Source: Desulfobulbaceae bacterium (GTDB taxonomy: Bacteria > Desulfobacterota > Desulfobulbia > Desulfobulbales > Desulfocapsaceae). From it: DNA of 8,596 bases. The DNA lies in assembly GCA_003509305.1 (NCBI GenBank), contig DOMU01000159.1:1-8596 (forward strand), in the 5' to 3' direction. Below the pieces are notes generated by a model, which was not told the DNA's origin, did no database searches, and saw only the letters and a list, made by a program, of their open reading frames with translations. Positions 7,249 to 8,596 of this stretch are shown here, piece after piece (position 1 is the first letter of the stretch; each line of letters starts with the position of its first letter). The position numbers were made by a program, and so were the translations under genes.

Positions 7249-8117
7249 ACCTCACGCTGGGTGATGTCCGACACGTTCAGTGGGGTTTTGCGGCGTTGCT
7301 TCGCCTATACTCCCAGGCCGAATCTTGCCGTTTTGAGGATATTGCTATTGATCTGTCCGGGACATCCTGGTTTGACGCTGATATGTGCGCGGCCTTTGGC
7401 GCTTTGCTCTATCGTTTGACTGAAAACCTGAATACCGTCAGCCTGGTAAATATCCGCCCTGGCGTGGAAAAGATTCTGTCCAAAAATGGCTTTCTCTGCC
7501 ATTATGGACGAGAGCAGATAGTGGATTGTTGGCGCACCACGATCCCTTACCAGCGCTTTGACGTCAAAGACGACCGTTATTTTGCCGGATACATTGAAGA
7601 GCAGTTCATTCATCGCGCCGAAATTCCGCACATGTCAACCGGACTGCTGAAAAAATTCAGGGAAAGCATCTTTGAGATTTTCAGTAACGCCGTGTTGCAT
7701 TCAGGTACTGAACAAGGCATTTTCAGTTGCGGCCAGTTTTTTCCCAAAAGAAACCGGCTTGATTTCGCTGTGGCGGACTTGGGAATTGGCATCCCCCAGA
7801 AAGTGAGGGAATATCTAAAGCGGGATATACCAGCAGTGGAAGCGATCCAATGGGCCACTCTGGGCCGCAACACCACGAAAAACGGCGCTGTCCCCGGTGG
7901 CCTTGGCCTGAAATTACTTCAGGAATTTATCGATTTGAATGGTGGAAGCATCCAGATTGTATCGGATGTCGGTTACTGGCAACGGGCGAACAGGACGACA
8001 AGTATAAATCCGCTGGATTATCCCTTTCCGGGCACGGTGGTGACGATTGAAATCAATACAGCGGATACAAATTCCTATGCGCTTGTCTCGGAACTAAGCG
8101 CGGCGGATATTTTTTGA
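7245..8117 (+). CDS. STAS-like domain fused to GHKL (HATPase_c) ATPase
   Basis: This 290-residue soluble protein has no signal peptide or membrane segment. Residues about 28-90 look STAS-like: a strand (D-I-A-I-D-L-S), W42-F-D-A-D-M, a helix (A-A-F-G-A-L-L-Y-R-L), a second strand and K-N-G-F-L. Residues about 130-272 form a GHKL ATPase domain with the N-box E144-x3-N148, the G1 box D178-L-G-I-G-I-P184, the G2/lid region G218-G-L-G-L222 and a closing strand P-G-T-V-V-T-I-E-I (262-270). There is no histidine phosphoacceptor region, so it is closer to SpoIIAB/RsbW-type serine kinases or to an ATP-driven switch than to a sensor kinase. The start is GTG 7245, giving a GTGA overlap with the methyltransferase stop, with GAGGTG at 7234-7239 as ribosome site. 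Its direct partner is probably the next gene, a free STAS-like protein. Function in the cassette is not established. Confidence 0.82.
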   Translation: MNLTLGDVRHVQWGFAALLRLYSQAESCRFEDIAIDLSGTSWFDADMCAAFGALLYRLTENLNTVSLVNIRPGVEKILSKNGFLCHYGREQIVDCWRTTIPYQRFDVKDDRYFAGYIEEQFIHRAEIPHMSTGLLKKFRESIFEIFSNAVLHSGTEQGIFSCGQFFPKRNRLDFAVADLGIGIPQKVREYLKRDIPAVEAIQWATLGRNTTKNGAVPGGLGLKLLQEFIDLNGGSIQIVSDVGYWQRANRTTSINPLDYPFPGTVVTIEINTADTNSYALVSELSAADIF

Positions 8118-8128
8118 GGTGGGCTGTC

Positions 8129-8494
8129 ATGGAAAAACAAGTAAACATATCCTTGTTTGAGGTGGTGGGGAATCCTTTGTGCGTCGCCTCGGACGACGGG
8201 CAAAAGGTCTATGAGCGTTTGGCGGAAGCGATCAGGGGCGGAGGAAATATTACTCTTTCTTTCAAAAATATTTCCACCCTGACTTCGGCCTTCCTGAACG
8301 CCGCCATCGGTCAATTGTACGGAAACTTCAGCGAAGAGAAAATACGCACTGCGCTAAAAGTGGAGGATGTTGCGCAAGATGATTTGGCATTGCTCAACCG
8401 GGTGATTAAGACGGCCAAGGAATATTTTCACGACCGGGGGCGCTTCGACCAGGCATACAGGGAAGAATTAGGGGATGACGGCGATGACGAATAG
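8129..8494 (+). CDS. STAS-like domain protein (DUF4325 type)
   Basis: This small 121-residue protein resembles the STAS-like DUF4325 family. It has a strand I41-T-L-S-F-K, then the L-T-S-A-F-L-N-A-A-I-G-Q-L-Y-G segment (51-65), followed by a helical part (83-100) and an acidic tail (D-D-G-D-D-E). STAS proteins such as SpoIIAA act as phospho-switched antagonists of GHKL kinases. Aligned by eye, the phosphorylated serine of SpoIIAA falls near A58, so the switch may not be phosphorylation here. The ATG at 8129 is preceded by GAGGTGG (8116-8122, spacing 6 nt). This is preferred over a TTG at 8114 that would overlap the ATPase gene and add five residues. The gap to the upstream stop is 11 nt and the downstream gene overlaps its end. 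Partnership with the GHKL protein is inferred from order and fold. Confidence 0.78.
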   Translation: MEKQVNISLFEVVGNPLCVASDDGQKVYERLAEAIRGGGNITLSFKNISTLTSAFLNAAIGQLYGNFSEEKIRTALKVEDVAQDDLALLNRVIKTAKEYFHDRGRFDQAYREELGDDGDDE

Positions 8495-8596
8495 GGCGTT
8501 GGCGCTTGATACCTACCAGTTTTCGTCACAGGACGAACTATTTTTTGATGCCAATGTCTGGCTGTTTCTCCAGGGGCCAAGCCGGGCGGCTAAAAA
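8484..8596 (+). CDS. Probable PIN-domain nuclease, N-terminal part (truncated by window edge)
   Basis: The frame is open for 37 codons to the right edge. After a short lead (L-D-T-Y-Q-F-S-S), residues 19-28 read L-F-F-D-A-N-V-W-L-F. This matches the first strand of PIN domains, where D22 would be the first of the metal-binding acidic residues of this RNase H-like nuclease fold. The other catalytic residues lie beyond the window, so the call rests on one motif. PIN proteins are commonly toxin ribonucleases (VapC type) or tRNA/rRNA nucleases. The start at 8484 overlaps the upstream gene by 11 nt; an in-frame ATG at 8475 is equally possible and adds three residues. AGGGG at 8470-8474 fits the 8484 start better (spacing 9 nt). 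Tight overlap suggests dosage coupling with the STAS protein. Confidence 0.6.
   Translation, partial: MTNRALALDTYQFSSQDELFFDANVWLFLQGPSRAAK

Noticed and set aside
8114..8128. TTG start adding five residues to the STAS-like protein
   Set aside because: The ATG at 8129 has a good GAGGTGG at proper spacing and matches the expected short N-terminus.
1..8596. CRISPR array, tRNA/rRNA genes, insertion sequence or attachment site
   Set aside because: No regularly spaced repeats, cloverleaf-type segments, transposase motifs or terminal inverted repeats were seen, including at the edges of the accessory cassette.

Overview
The window carries chromosomal housekeeping genes on the left and the start of an accessory, probably defence-type, operon on the right. 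Coding DNA is moderately GC-rich. The left half has era, a secreted serine hydrolase, an Fe-S rRNA methyltransferase and an RNase II-type exonuclease. The signal peptide on the hydrolase and the style of the RNB-domain protein suggest a Gram-negative bacterium. A member of the former Deltaproteobacteria (Desulfobacterota, Geobacter/Desulfobulbus-like) is my best guess, but this rests on protein style and not on a marker gene.

Minus strand, 2813 down to 1: a compact three-gene unit, era (GTPase Era), then a signal-peptide-bearing beta-lactamase-fold serine hydrolase, then the N-terminal part of a TrmA/RlmD-type RNA uracil-5 methyltransferase cut by the left edge. Gaps are 38 and 2 nt. A plausible promoter lies in the 180-nt divergent spacer 2814-2993. 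That spacer also holds a 17-nt palindrome and two perfect tandem 11-mers.

Plus strand, 2994-4997: a 667-residue RNB-domain exoribonuclease with all catalytic aspartates visible.

Plus strand, 5095-8596: four tightly packed genes that run off the right edge. They are (1) a 717-residue beta-class DNA methyltransferase of type III Mod character with a long C-terminal extension; (2) a 290-residue protein joining a STAS-like domain to a GHKL ATPase domain, whose GTG start overlaps the methyltransferase stop by 4 nt; (3) a 121-residue STAS-like protein of the DUF4325 type; and (4) the first 37 codons of what looks like a PIN-domain nuclease. Overlaps or very short gaps imply co-transcription and translational coupling.

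The most interesting content is this last cassette: a DNA methyltransferase wired to a GHKL/STAS pair, which resembles the kinase/antagonist pairs of anti-sigma partner switching, and to a likely toxic PIN nuclease. I do not recognise it as a named system. The methyltransferase is internally mosaic: the block between its catalytic motifs, where the target-recognition domain sits, is about 31% GC against roughly 50-60% on both sides. This is the pattern expected from exchange of specificity domains.
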